Assembly: GCA_938021675.1 (NCBI GenBank)
Contig: CALIFY010000030.1
Coordinates: forward strand, 1-64,000
Length of the DNA stretch: 64,000 nucleotides
Source: an uncultured Acidimicrobiales bacterium
Lineage (GTDB): Bacteria; Actinomycetota; Acidimicrobiia; Acidimicrobiales; SZUA-35
Direction of reading: 5' to 3'
The notes beneath the pieces were generated by a model. It made no database searches. It was not told where the DNA came from and saw only the letters and a list, made by a program, of their open reading frames with translations. Shown piece by piece: positions 28,645 to 37,919 of this stretch; position 1 is the first letter of the stretch; each line of letters begins with the position of its first letter. The position numbers were made by a program, and so were the translations under genes.

Positions 28645-29559
28645 TTATCCACCGCAGCCACCACAGCCTCCACCACCACAGCCACCGCCGCCGCCGTCAC
28701 CGCCACCATCGCTACCGCTGTCACTTCCGCCGTCACTTCCGCTGTTCGAATCGTCATCGGAGGAGCCACCACCGAAGAGGCCAAGGCCCCACAACGCGGC
28801 GTCGCTCGAATCGGAACGCCGGCGATTGCCAGACGTCGTACCGCCAGACGCCTTGTCGAGACCACCGCGAACGATACGGAACGCGATGAAGGCCAACCCG
28901 CAGACGAGAGCGGCCAGCAACACCCATCCGATGCCACCGCTCCCCTCAGACTCGACCTGGGCGGCAAACAGACACCCGGTCAACCCGCTAGCCGACGCGC
29001 CGACCAAGACCGCGCGACCGGCGACCGACGGGCCAGGCTTTGGCACCACCCACCGGTGGGTGGTGTTGATCCTCACGTAGTTCGACGCCTCACCGAACCG
29101 AATCTCGGATCGAGGCCAAATGTCCGATGGCGGTTCGGTCCCGAACCACGCTCGGTAACTTGCCAGCGTTCGGGCGTACCAATCGTCGAACTTCGCCCCC
29201 TCGGCTGCCCCGCCCTCCGTCGGGCCGTGGTGGAACGGGCCACCGAGAATCCGGCTACAGAGATCGTCCCAGTACGAACGGGTATAGGTGAGGTGGAGAT
29301 GCCAGGCTTGATCGACCTCATCACTTGGTGTGACCGGGTGTCCGGCCACTTGTCCGAGAAACAGAAATCGTCGGTACTCCTCGACAACCCGAACCGAGAA
29401 GTTACGGCTCCAGCCATTGTCACGGGCGAGCCGAGCTTCGAACGGAAAAGTTACGTCGCCCCTATCGATGGCCAGCGTCTGAAGCTGATCCCACAACACG
29501 CGATGTTCCGGCGACAACTTCGCCGTTTCGGACAGATCAAACCTGCTGCTCCTCTGCAT
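28645..29559 (-). CDS. Membrane protein with glycine-rich-domain module and Cys/Gly-rich tail (TIGR04222-like)
   Basis: 304 residues from ATG at 29559. Residues 1-140 match the bacterial 'glycine-rich domain-containing' module: D-E-V-D-Q-A-W-H-L-H-L-T-Y-T-R-S-Y-W, G-P-F-H-H-G-P-T, then W-F-G-T-E-P-P-S-D-I-W-P. Two membrane helices follow (about 178-195 and 207-225). After a Ser/Asp-rich stretch the protein ends in glycine runs with three cysteines, the type of ending seen in TIGR04222 membrane proteins. Function is unknown; the tail may coordinate metal or be processed. It is divergent from the candidate selenoprotein gene, 84 bases between starts. An open frame upstream to 29832 overlaps that gene and was not used. 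Confidence 0.78.
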   Translation of the reverse strand: MQRSSRFDLSETAKLSPEHRVLWDQLQTLAIDRGDVTFPFEARLARDNGWSRNFSVRVVEEYRRFLFLGQVAGHPVTPSDEVDQAWHLHLTYTRSYWDDLCSRILGGPFHHGPTEGGAAEGAKFDDWYARTLASYRAWFGTEPPSDIWPRSEIRFGEASNYVRINTTHRWVVPKPGPSVAGRAVLVGASASGLTGCLFAAQVESEGSGGIGWVLLAALVCGLAFIAFRIVRGGLDKASGGTTSGNRRRSDSSDAALWGLGLFGGGSSDDDSNSGSDGGSDSGSDGGGDGGGGGCGGGGCGGCGG

Positions 29560-29643
29560 AGAGAAATCATATGGGGGAACGATCAACCCGTCGCCGCGGC
29601 CGTCGCTTTGACGAAGTCGGTGCTGTCGTGATGAAGTGCGGGG

Positions 29644-30339
29644 GTGAACACGGTCATCGATGACATCCGTTCGTTGCGACGATCCTCTGGGGCACTCATC
29701 CTCATCACTTACCGAGGCGACTGGTGACCATACTGTTGCGCTCAGCTCGTGCGGCTGGCAGCAGATAGGGAACGAATCAACAACGCTGGGGCCGAGGTCA
29801 TAGCGATTTCGGTCAACGACGACATCCGCCAAGCCGGTATGTCGCAGCGGTGGGGTCTTTCGTCAATCCGTCTGGTGAGCGATCCGGGCGGCACGCGCTT
29901 TTTGCAACCGCTCGGCCTCTACGACCCAGCCGAGCGGGGTGGTATAGCGTTGACCGGCCATCTAGTAATCGGCCAAGAGTCTATCGATGATGATGGCGTC
30001 GTCTATCGCTCGACCGGACGAGATTTTGCCGACCGTACGGCCGACGACCGCATGTACGAGGCCCTCGATGGGCTGAACTTGCCATCGATCTCCCCCGAGC
30101 CGGTCACCTACAGCGTTTCGGTCCCGGAGGATCTCACCGGGTTCTTCCGACCGCAAAACTTCGTGCCGTACTTTGGCGGAAACCGGTTCGCCGCCATCGC
30201 TATCGCCCGGAGGTTGCCGTCCAAAGAAACGGCGGCGGTCGCCCGACAGCACCGCATGATGGCAGAGGCCAGCCTGGAATCCTGGGATCGACATCAGCCC
30301 ACGATCGAACCAGCGGACGAACCGGAGACCGAGCGCTAG
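29644..30339 (+). CDS. Peroxiredoxin-like selenoprotein candidate (in-frame TGA read as selenocysteine, UxxC active site)
   Basis: From GTG at 29644 the frame runs to a TAG at 30337-30339 with one interruption, TGA at 29725-29727. Reading TGA as selenocysteine gives 231 residues with T-Y-R-G-D-W-U-P-Y-C at residues 22-31. The AhpC/TSA-like peroxiredoxin family has Y-R-G-D-W-C-P-Y-C there, so U28 replaces the first Cys of CxxC, the redox-active residue. Sequence before the TGA (S-S-G-A-L-I-L-I-T-Y) and after it (C-A-Q-L-V-R-L, G-A-E-V-I-A-I-S-V, R-L-V-S-D-P-G-G) both fit the thioredoxin fold. A SECIS-like hairpin follows at once. Without recoding, only a fragment from GTG 29749, lacking the active site, would be called. 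Alternatives: a nonsense mutation or a base error. selA, selB, selC and selD are not in the window. Confidence 0.82.
29733..29764 (+). promoter_or_regulatory. Putative bacterial SECIS hairpin
   Basis: Begins five bases after the TGA. Lower stem of seven pairs, 29733-29739 (CUGUUGC) with 29758-29764 (GCAGCAG), one G-U; a three-base 5' bulge (29740-29742); upper stem CAGC 29743-29746 with GCUG 29754-29757; loop 29747-29753 (UCGUGCG), which with a U-G closing pair becomes CGUGC, with G second. Loop distance (about 20 bases from UGA) and an apical-loop G agree with known bacterial SECIS rules. Folding was done by eye. Confidence 0.65.
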
Positions 30340-30614
30340 ATAGGTGACAAGAGAGAAATCTCGATAGGCGGCAACGATTCCTTCGGCCCCCACCGGCCAC
30401 CACCTCAAGGGCCTCCCTCTTCCTGCCGTTCACACCACTTACAAGCGGTGAACACGGCTGGCACTAGATGCTGGGCCGATGAACGGCTTGAGACGATTTC
30501 CCCCGAAGGACCGCCGACGAGGGTTCGAACCACCGTGACCATCACACCGGCCCCAGCCGCCCCCTATCTCGCAGACCTTCACAGACACCAGACCCCCTTT
30601 CTCCGGGAGCAGCG
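30340..30614. other. Non-coding gap before the TadZ/CpaF genes
   Basis: 275 bases with no convincing gene. Short inverted repeats such as GAGAGAAATCTC (30350-30361) are weak. A GGGTTCGAACC at about 30511-30521 looks like a tRNA T-loop, but flanking bases do not form a T stem. It presumably holds the promoter of the downstream pair. Confidence 0.5.
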
Positions 30615-31790
30615 ATGACCAGCATCGTGCTCGTCACCTCCGACGACAAGCTGCGTAGCTTCGCAGACGAGTGGCTTCCCGACGGACTCAACGTGTTTGT
30701 TCGCAATGCGGCGCCGGTCACGGCAGAGGTGGTCAATACCGTCGTGGCGTCCGGTTCGACCATCGCCGTGTTGGGTCCAGACCTTCCCGAACGCGTCCTC
30801 ATCGATGTGGTCAAGACATTGCAGACCTCGCGGCCAGAAATCGATTGTGTGGCATACCGAAACCCCGTCGCCCAGTTCTTGGTCAAGGGCATACATGCAG
30901 GGCTTCGTGATGTCATCGGCCCCCGAGACGGAGTGTCCGGACTAACCAATTCTCTGGTGGCGTTGAGCGAAGCCGCCGACCTTCGCCGAGCCAACCTGAC
31001 CGCCGACGTCGAGCCGGTGAGCCGAGGCTCGATTGTCTCGGTCATCGGCCCAAAGGGCGGCGTCGGGAAGACGACACTCGCCGTCAACCTCGCATACTCA
31101 TTGGCCCAATACGCGGCGAACGAGGTGGTACTGGTCGACCTCGATCTGGTGTGTGGCGGTATCGCAGATGCCCTCCAACTCGAACCGGTCAGCGACGTGG
31201 TGGCCGTGAGCCAAGGGCGGATCTATGAAGACCCGACGGCGCTGAAACTCAGTCTTACCACTCACTCCAGTGGCATGCTCATTCTTCCCGCACCGTCCAT
31301 ACTCAGCCATGCAGAGCACCTTCAGGCCGAAGATCTCACCGCGTTGCTCCGTCACCTAAGCACCCACTTCGCCCACATCGTGATCGATTCGGGCCCAGGG
31401 TCGACCGACGCCGCGCTGGCCGCCGCGGTCGAAGCGGATCACCTTTTTGTGGTCGTGACGCCAGAGATCGGTGGACTGAACGTCCTCAGCCGCCATCTCA
31501 ACGGGTACGACGCCATCGGCCTGACGGCGGTCGGCCGCCACTTGGTGTTCAACAAAGATGACCCACGGGCCGGTATCACGGTTGAGGAAGCCGAAAGCGC
31601 GCTGAGTGAACGGATGTCGTTCATCATCCCCGCCGAGCAACAAATCGTCGTTACCAGCAACCACGGCATCCCATATCTCGAAACAAAACCACGGGGTCCC
31701 GTCGCTGAGGCGTTCGAGTCGATGCTGGCCGTACTCCAAGACGAACAGACAGTCGGAGGTACCGAAGAGCCGAAACGGTGGTTCCGCTAG
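30615..31790 (+). CDS. TadZ/CpaE-like ParA-family ATPase
   Basis: 391 residues. An N-terminal receiver-like domain without a clear phosphorylation site (about 1-115) is followed by a ParA/MinD-type ATPase: deviant Walker A G-P-K-G-G-V-G-K-T-T (about residue 142), L-V-D-L-D-L-V-C-G-G, and I-V-I-D-S-G-P-G. This arrangement is that of CpaE/TadZ, which places tight-adherence (Flp) pilus machines at a cell pole. The CpaF gene overlaps its stop (TAGTG), so they are coupled. ATG preceded by GGGAG (30605-30609). Confidence 0.9.
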   Translation: MTSIVLVTSDDKLRSFADEWLPDGLNVFVRNAAPVTAEVVNTVVASGSTIAVLGPDLPERVLIDVVKTLQTSRPEIDCVAYRNPVAQFLVKGIHAGLRDVIGPRDGVSGLTNSLVALSEAADLRRANLTADVEPVSRGSIVSVIGPKGGVGKTTLAVNLAYSLAQYAANEVVLVDLDLVCGGIADALQLEPVSDVVAVSQGRIYEDPTALKLSLTTHSSGMLILPAPSILSHAEHLQAEDLTALLRHLSTHFAHIVIDSGPGSTDAALAAAVEADHLFVVVTPEIGGLNVLSRHLNGYDAIGLTAVGRHLVFNKDDPRAGITVEEAESALSERMSFIIPAEQQIVVTSNHGIPYLETKPRGPVAEAFESMLAVLQDEQTVGGTEEPKRWFR

Positions 31791-33802
31791 TGGCCGGCCT
31801 CAGCAGAGTCCTCGCCGAGATCGCCAAGCAAGACGCGGCGCTACACGGTCGGTTGACGGGCCAAACAGCACCGCGACGAAACGGAGCGGCCAACCCGACC
31901 TCATCTGTTCAAACGTTCACCGACCGGGTCAGAACCATGCTGATGGAATCCATCGGAACGACGGCCACCGCGGACGCCAAACTCGACTCTGGTGCGCTCC
32001 GTCGCCGAGTGGCCGACGAACTGGCCCGCATCATTCAGGCCGAACAGTTGCCACTAAACGACGTCGAACGCCACGCCATCGTGGGAACGGTTATGGACGA
32101 CGTGCTCGGATACGGGCCGATCGAACCGCTGCTCAGAGACCCGGAAATCAGCGAGATCATGGTCAACGGCACCGAGGCCGTGTATGTGGAGCGCAACGGA
32201 CGGATCGAGCTGTCGGACGCCCGTTTTCGGACCGAGGGCCAACTCAACCAAGTCATCAACCGAATCGTGTCGTCGGTCGGACGACGGGTCGATGAGTCGT
32301 CGCCGATGGTCGATGCTCGACTGGCCGACGGTTCTCGGGTCAATGCCATCATCGCACCGCTCGCAGTGGATGGGCCATCACTGACCATCCGCAAGTTCGG
32401 TCAGGATGGCATCACCGCCGAAGAGCTGGTCGAGATGGGAGCCCTCACCGATCAGTCGTTGGCCTTCCTGCGGGGGGCCATACAGGGAAAGCTCAACGTT
32501 GTTGTGTCCGGGGGAACCGGATCGGGGAAGACGACGTTTCTCAACGTCCTGTCGAGTTTCATTCCCGAGACGGAGCGGATCGTGACGATCGAGGATGCGG
32601 TCGAACTCCGGCTCCGGCAACGACATGTGATTCGGCTGGAGACCCGGCCATCCAACATCGAGGGCCGGGGTGAAGTGGGCATTCGGGAGCTGGTGAGGAA
32701 CAGTCTCCGCATGCGGCCCGACCGGATCATCGTCGGCGAATGTCGTGGGGCCGAAGCTCTCGACATGCTGCAAGCCATGAATACCGGGCATGACGGTTCA
32801 TTGACCACACTGCACGCCAACACACCCCCGGACGCAATCTCTCGTCTTGAGACGATGGTATTGCTCACCGGGTTCGAGATCCCTCAACGAGCGATTCGTG
32901 AACAGCTGGCCTCGGCCATCGACGTCATGGTCCAACTCGAACGGCTCCGGTCTGGCCGCAGAGTCGTAAGCAGCATCACCGAACTACACGGGTTGGTCGA
33001 CAACGAGCTGCAACTGAATGAGCTCTTCGCCCTCGACTACAACGAAAGCCGCACGACAGAGAAGGTTCGCCTCCGACCGACCGGAGCTCCAGCCGAATGC
33101 CTCACAAGGTTGACGAAACGGGGTGTCACCCTCGGCCATTGGGTGTTGGCCGACCCGATCGCTCGCCGTCCAAAGGTTCGAGCCGGCCATGGAGACCACA
33201 AGATTGGACTTCATACGACAGCGCTGGACGGGACCGATCGTTCAGGCCCGCCCCTGGTGCTCCAACCGATCGATCATCTCCCGAACCTCCGGCCAACACC
33301 AACTGCCGGCTCGTCGACCGCACCCGACCCATCCGAACCTCCATCGAACGTCGAGCCTTCCCAGCACTCGGGGCCGTCGGACCCTCTGTCACGCTCACGG
33401 ACCGAAGAGGTCGCCAAGCCGGAACCGGCCCGGGCCGAGATCCCGGTCGAGCGAGACGACGAACCGCTCGTCGACGACGAGCAACCGGACACCGACACAC
33501 CACCTCAAGACGAGACAACCGAACCGCGAGCCATAGCCAATCCATCGGAGCAGGTGGAGCAGGTGGACACCTCCAACCTGGCCCGGGCATTCGATCGAGC
33601 CGACCTGGCCCGGGCATTTGGCCACATCTCCCCCGACGACATCGCCCATTCAGCCGAAGAGGAAGAGCCGACAGAGGTCGCCGACCGACCTCGGCCCAAC
33701 AACCCCAAAGCGACAGCAGAACCCGACCCATCCGACGAAGGTGATGACGAAACCGATCAACCATCGGCGGCACCAGCGGGCTGGCTTTTTGGGGCCCGCT
33801 GA
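31790..33802 (+). CDS. CpaF/TadA-type secretion ATPase with a long disordered C-terminal extension
   Basis: 670 residues from GTG at 31790 (GTG at 31778 is also in frame). The core (about 60-425) is a type II/IV secretion ATPase: [13 protein letters not shown], Walker [11 protein letters not shown], the Asp box around [20 protein letters not shown] (Walker B) and [13 protein letters not shown]. CpaF proteins usually stop soon after this. Here about 230 residues follow, rich in Pro, Glu, Asp and Thr, with a small duplicated helix (N-L-A-R-A-F-D, D-L-A-R-A-F-G). No tadB, tadC or pilin gene is downstream. Confidence 0.9.
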   Translation: MAGLSRVLAEIAKQDAALHGRLTGQTAPRRNGAANPTSSVQTFTDRVRTMLMESIGTTATADAKLDSGALRRRVADELARIIQAEQLPLNDVERHAIVGTVMDDVLGYGPIEPLLRDPEISEIMVNGTEAVYVERNGRIELSDARFRTEGQLNQVINRIVSSVGRRVDESSPMVDARLADGSRVNAIIAPLAVDGPSLTIRKFGQDGITAEELVEMGALTDQSLAFLRGAIQGKLNVVVSGGTGSGKTTFLNVLSSFIPETERIVTIEDAVELRLRQRHVIRLETRPSNIEGRGEVGIRELVRNSLRMRPDRIIVGECRGAEALDMLQAMNTGHDGSLTTLHANTPPDAISRLETMVLLTGFEIPQRAIREQLASAIDVMVQLERLRSGRRVVSSITELHGLVDNELQLNELFALDYNESRTTEKVRLRPTGAPAECLTRLTKRGVTLGHWVLADPIARRPKVRAGHGDHKIGLHTTALDGTDRSGPPLVLQPIDHLPNLRPTPTAGSSTAPDPSEPPSNVEPSQHSGPSDPLSRSRTEEVAKPEPARAEIPVERDDEPLVDDEQPDTDTPPQDETTEPRAIANPSEQVEQVDTSNLARAFDRADLARAFGHISPDDIAHSAEEEEPTEVADRPRPNNPKATAEPDPSDEGDDETDQPSAAPAGWLFGAR

Positions 33803-33894
33803 CGTCCAAATCGAAGAGGACGGGGCACAGAGCTCGTGACTAAGCTTCGGGCGTCACGCGCTAACCAGATTCGACCGTAAGGATCCAAACCCCC

Positions 33895-36800
33895 GTGCCA
33901 TCCATCGATCCGTCCCTACTTTCCGAGATCCGGTATCGCTGTATTGGCCCAACCCGAGGCGGTCGGGTCGTCGCCGTTGCCGCCGACCCTCACCGGCCGG
34001 CCATCTTCTACTTCGGGGCCGTCGCAGGCGGCGTCTGGCGTTCGGAGGACGCCGGGTTGTACTGGGAAAACATCACCGATGGGCAGCTCAACACAGCCTC
34101 GATCGGAGCCCTGGCCGTCGCCCCATCAGACAGCAACGTGATATACGCCGGCACCGGTGAGACGGCGATCCGAATCGACGTAACCCACGGCGACGGCATG
34201 TACCGATCGACCGACGCCGGCCGGCACTGGACTCACCTCGGTTTGACCGAGACCCGACACATCGGCGAGATCAGAGTCCATCCCGACAACCCCGATCTGG
34301 TGTATGTCGCCGCCCTCGGCCATTCATCGAAAGACAACCCCGAACGTGGCGTCTACCGGTCATACGACGGTGGCGACACGTGGGAGCTCGTACTTCATGT
34401 GAGTGACCGGGCCGGCGCCGTCGACCTTTCGATGGACCCCGGCAATCCTCGCATCCTGTTCGCCACCATATGGCAAGCGAGACGCACGTTCTGGTCGATC
34501 GACTCCGGTGGACCAGACTGTGGACTTTGGCGCTCCCTCGACGGCGGCGACACGTGGCAGATCATCAGCAACAACCCAGGCTTCCCCACCGGCACCCTGG
34601 GCAAGATGGGGGTAGCCGCCTCCCCTGCACAATCCGGTCGGGTGTGGGCAATGGTCGAGGCCGAAGGCCGCACTCGGGGCCTCTACCGCTCGGACGACGT
34701 CGGCGACACCTGGACCAAGGCCTCATCAAAACCCGAGCTCGGTTGGCGGCCCTGGTACTACCAGCACGTCATAGCTCACCCAACCGAACCGGACACCGTT
34801 TTTGTGTTCAACATGTCGGCCTGGCGTTCGACAGACGGCGGCACGACCTTCGAAAAGTTTCACACCCCCCACGGTGACAACCACGCGCTATGGATCGACC
34901 CGATCGACCCAGACCGGATGATCGGCTGCGATGACGGCGGCGCATGGGTATCGCTGAACGGCGGCCACTCCTGGTCGACGATCTACAACCAACCGACCGC
35001 CCAGTTCTACCACGTGGCGGTAGACGACCAATACCCGTACCACGTCTACGGCTCACAACAGGACAACTCCAGCGTGGCAGTGCCAAGTCGCACCGGGACC
35101 GGCGCAATCAACTGGGGTGACTGCTACCCGGCTGGCACCGCAGAGAGCGGCTATGTCGCCACGAAGCCGGGGGACTCCAACATCGTCTTCGTGGGAGCGA
35201 TCGGTTCGTCGCCCGGTGGAGGCGACGCGCTCCAGCGATATGACCACACCACCAAGCAAATCCAGTTGATCAGTGTGTGGCCTGAGCTCGTTCACGACGG
35301 CAACTCGGCAGAGGTCCGCTTCCAATGGACGTACCCGATCGTGTTTTCTCCGCAAGACCCGAACGTGCTCTACGCCTGCGGAAATAAGGTCTTCCGTTCG
35401 GTCGACGAAGGTATGAGTTGGGAAGCCATAAGCCCCGACCTGACATACGCCGACCCCGAGACCATGGGCGTGTCCGGCCCGCTAACGATGGACACCGCCG
35501 GCGCTGAAATGTACGCCACCATCTTCTCCTTCGTTGCGTCGGCCCACCGAGACGGCGTGCTGATGGCCGGCTCGGACGACGGCCTCGTCCACGTCTTGAT
35601 CGATGGCGGCTGGCGCGACGCCACCCCACCCGACCTCCCGAGGTTCTCCCAGATCACGATGCTGTCCGAATCACCGCACCACGACGGCACCGTCTACCTA
35701 ACCGCCGCCCGCCACAAGATGGGTGACTACGGCCCATACGTGTATAAAACCACGGACTTCGGTGAACGTTGGACCAGAATCGATGACGGGCTCCCCTCCG
35801 ATGATTTTTGCCGCGTCATTCGAGAGGATCCGAATCGTCCCGACCTGCTCTATCTCGGCACCGAGCTCGGTCTCTTTCTATCGATCGACGGCGGCGACAG
35901 CTGGCAACCGCTGCAAGCCAACCTGCCCGTCTGCCCGGTCTACGACCTCGTCGTCAAAAACACCGACCTGGTGGTCGCAACCCACGGACGTTCGTTCTGG
36001 ATCCTCGATGACCTGACCCAGATTCACCAGCTGGCGGACCAGTCCATGGGCCAACCCGAACCGGGAACGACCGACCCTGTTGCGCCCGGCCACCTCTTCA
36101 CACCACGAGATACGGTGCGGGCCCCGACCCCGCTGTTCGGCGATGCCTGGAGTACGCCGGGCGGCAAGAACTATCACGTCACCCTCGGGCACAACGCCAC
36201 GTTCTACGCCCAGAAATCCGACACCGGGCATCTCAAGAAACAGATCATCGATGCCGGGGAAGACATCGAGCGCGGCGTTCGGTTCACCTACCGAATCGAT
36301 CACGACATGATCGATGGGGCACGAACGCCGATCGCCCTCACCGTTCTTTGGCCAGACGGGACCGAGATCGAGACATTCACCAGCGACATCCCAGCCGATG
36401 AGGACGATCGTCACGGCCTCTACCTCTCGGCCAACGACGGCATGAACAGCTTTCAGTGGCCGATGCGAGCCCCCGATGGGGTCCAGATGGTCGATACCGA
36501 TTTTCACAAGCGGCCCGGCGGTCCACTACTACCGCCCGGCCGCTACCAGGCTCGACTGACGATCGGAGCGTGGTCGATGACCACCGACTTTTCACTCGTC
36601 CGCGACCCTCGAATAACAACTTCAGACGAAGACTTCGCAAAACAGTTCGATCTACTGATCAACATTCGCGACACACTGACGGACATCGCCCTCGGAGTGA
36701 ATCGTTGCCGCGACCTAAAGAACCAATGGGCGGCATGGAAGACTCGCCTAACCGATGACCATGGTGCCGCAGACCTATTGGCGGGCGTCGATCGATTCGT

Positions 36801-37104
36801 CGAGCAGCTCGATGCCGTGGAGGCCGAACTTGTCCAAGCCGAATTGACCTCCGAAGGCGATTCCCTCAACCACCGGGAAAAGCTATTTGAGAAACTCGGG
36901 GCGCTTGCGCCGGTGGTCGCCAGCGCAGACACCGCCCCAACCGCTCAGTCATACCGGGTATACGACAAGTTGGCCGGCCAGGCGGCCCAACAACTGGCCG
37001 CCCTCGACGCGCTGTGCGACGGTGACCTCAACGCGCTCAACCAACAATTGGCACACCTCGGCGTTGCCATAGTCGGCACCGCTTCAGTGGCGTCGAGCCC
37101 CTGA
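33895..37104 (+). CDS. Large beta-propeller protein with BNR/sortilin-like repeats
   Basis: 1069 residues from GTG. Residues 1 to about 710 hold many BNR-type units of the pattern S-x-D-x-G-x-x-W (S-E-D-A-G-L-Y-W, S-T-D-A-G-R-H-W, S-Y-D-G-G-D-T-W, S-L-D-G-G-D-T-W, S-V-D-E-G-M-S-W, S-I-D-G-G-D-S-W), each preceded by a short strand such as G-V-Y-R or G-L-W-R. This is the VPS10/'glycosyl hydrolase' propeller family. The last 350 residues contain a beta domain, then a helical region with coiled-coil character (about 930-1040). No signal peptide is seen, which is odd since most relatives are secreted. Function unknown; ligand-binding or hydrolase roles are both possible. Confidence 0.85.
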   Translation: MPSIDPSLLSEIRYRCIGPTRGGRVVAVAADPHRPAIFYFGAVAGGVWRSEDAGLYWENITDGQLNTASIGALAVAPSDSNVIYAGTGETAIRIDVTHGDGMYRSTDAGRHWTHLGLTETRHIGEIRVHPDNPDLVYVAALGHSSKDNPERGVYRSYDGGDTWELVLHVSDRAGAVDLSMDPGNPRILFATIWQARRTFWSIDSGGPDCGLWRSLDGGDTWQIISNNPGFPTGTLGKMGVAASPAQSGRVWAMVEAEGRTRGLYRSDDVGDTWTKASSKPELGWRPWYYQHVIAHPTEPDTVFVFNMSAWRSTDGGTTFEKFHTPHGDNHALWIDPIDPDRMIGCDDGGAWVSLNGGHSWSTIYNQPTAQFYHVAVDDQYPYHVYGSQQDNSSVAVPSRTGTGAINWGDCYPAGTAESGYVATKPGDSNIVFVGAIGSSPGGGDALQRYDHTTKQIQLISVWPELVHDGNSAEVRFQWTYPIVFSPQDPNVLYACGNKVFRSVDEGMSWEAISPDLTYADPETMGVSGPLTMDTAGAEMYATIFSFVASAHRDGVLMAGSDDGLVHVLIDGGWRDATPPDLPRFSQITMLSESPHHDGTVYLTAARHKMGDYGPYVYKTTDFGERWTRIDDGLPSDDFCRVIREDPNRPDLLYLGTELGLFLSIDGGDSWQPLQANLPVCPVYDLVVKNTDLVVATHGRSFWILDDLTQIHQLADQSMGQPEPGTTDPVAPGHLFTPRDTVRAPTPLFGDAWSTPGGKNYHVTLGHNATFYAQKSDTGHLKKQIIDAGEDIERGVRFTYRIDHDMIDGARTPIALTVLWPDGTEIETFTSDIPADEDDRHGLYLSANDGMNSFQWPMRAPDGVQMVDTDFHKRPGGPLLPPGRYQARLTIGAWSMTTDFSLVRDPRITTSDEDFAKQFDLLINIRDTLTDIALGVNRCRDLKNQWAAWKTRLTDDHGAADLLAGVDRFVEQLDAVEAELVQAELTSEGDSLNHREKLFEKLGALAPVVASADTAPTAQSYRVYDKLAGQAAQQLAALDALCDGDLNALNQQLAHLGVAIVGTASVASSP

Positions 37105-37126
37105 AGCGGAATCGGGCCATCATCAC

Positions 37127-37846
37127 GTGGAGTTTCTGGCTGCTTTCGCCGTCCTCACCCTCGTCTACCTTTCGTTCACCGTGTCGGCATCGGCCGGCCT
37201 CGGTGGCTCGTTGTTTCTGGTGCCAACCCTCGTCATGTACCTTGGGCCCAAGGAAGGTGTGGCGTTGGCCGCACTACTGCTGGCAAGCAACAACGTGTTC
37301 AAGACGCTGGCCTACCGGCACACCCTCCCGTTCCGAGCGGTGGTGGGGATCGTCTTGTTGATCGTGCTGGGCGCTGCCCTCGGTTCAACGTTGCTCATCG
37401 GGGCGCCCGAACGGTTGGTTGGCGTCGGAGTCGTTGCAATGTTCGCCATGACCTTGGCCGCCGAACGCCTCAACATCGGATCGGTACGGACCGGCTTCGC
37501 TCCAATTCTGGCCTTCATTTCCGGCGCGACCAGCGGGTTCTCGGGAACCTCGGGACCGCTGAAAGGCGCGGCTATTCGCAACCTGAATCTCGACCGGCGA
37601 CACTTCGTCGGCGCAGCCTCGCTGGCGTCACTCGCCGGCGACGCGACCAAGACCGTCATCTTTGCCGAAGCCGAACTGCTCGGCCGACCCTCACTACTGG
37701 TGGCGTTCGCCGCCGTCCCGCTCATGACGGCCGGGACCTGGACCGGGTCGAACCTCAACCGTCGAGCCGGTGAGCGGGCGTTCGCCACCTTGTTCTGGGT
37801 GGTGATGGGCGGGTACAGCATCCGGCTCGGCTTTTTCTTGTTGTGA
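37127..37846 (+). CDS. TauE/SafE family sulfite/organosulfonate exporter-like permease
   Basis: 239 residues from GTG with about seven or eight membrane helices. Typical blocks are G-L-G-G-S-L-F-L-V-P-T-L-V (first half) and I-S-G-A-T-S-G-F-S-G-T-S-G-P (second half), the glycine-rich re-entrant motif of the TauE family. Members export or import sulfite, sulfoacetate or similar anions. It starts 22 bases after the propeller gene and may share its transcript. Confidence 0.88.
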   Translation: MEFLAAFAVLTLVYLSFTVSASAGLGGSLFLVPTLVMYLGPKEGVALAALLLASNNVFKTLAYRHTLPFRAVVGIVLLIVLGAALGSTLLIGAPERLVGVGVVAMFAMTLAAERLNIGSVRTGFAPILAFISGATSGFSGTSGPLKGAAIRNLNLDRRHFVGAASLASLAGDATKTVIFAEAELLGRPSLLVAFAAVPLMTAGTWTGSNLNRRAGERAFATLFWVVMGGYSIRLGFFLL

Positions 37847-37919
37847 CCGTCTTGATTGTTCGCCGAGCGCTCATCTGTGAGACTGAGGGGTGCGGCGGCC
37901 AATCGATGAGGGGAATGGA

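Noticed and set aside
29560-29832. N-terminal extension of the Cys/Gly-tailed protein to 29832
   Set aside because: The extension runs antisense to the selenoprotein candidate's coding region and lacks family similarity; ATG 29559 begins the recognised module.
29749-30339. Separate 196-residue gene starting at GTG 29749
   Set aside because: This start lies after the active-site motif, in the middle of the thioredoxin fold and inside the hairpin loop; the frame upstream of the TGA encodes the missing first strand and R-G-D-W.
30505-30530. Possible tRNA (GGGTTCGAACC T-loop-like word)
   Set aside because: The flanking bases do not pair as a T stem on either strand and no acceptor or anticodon arm could be drawn; it is also not a tRNA-Sec.
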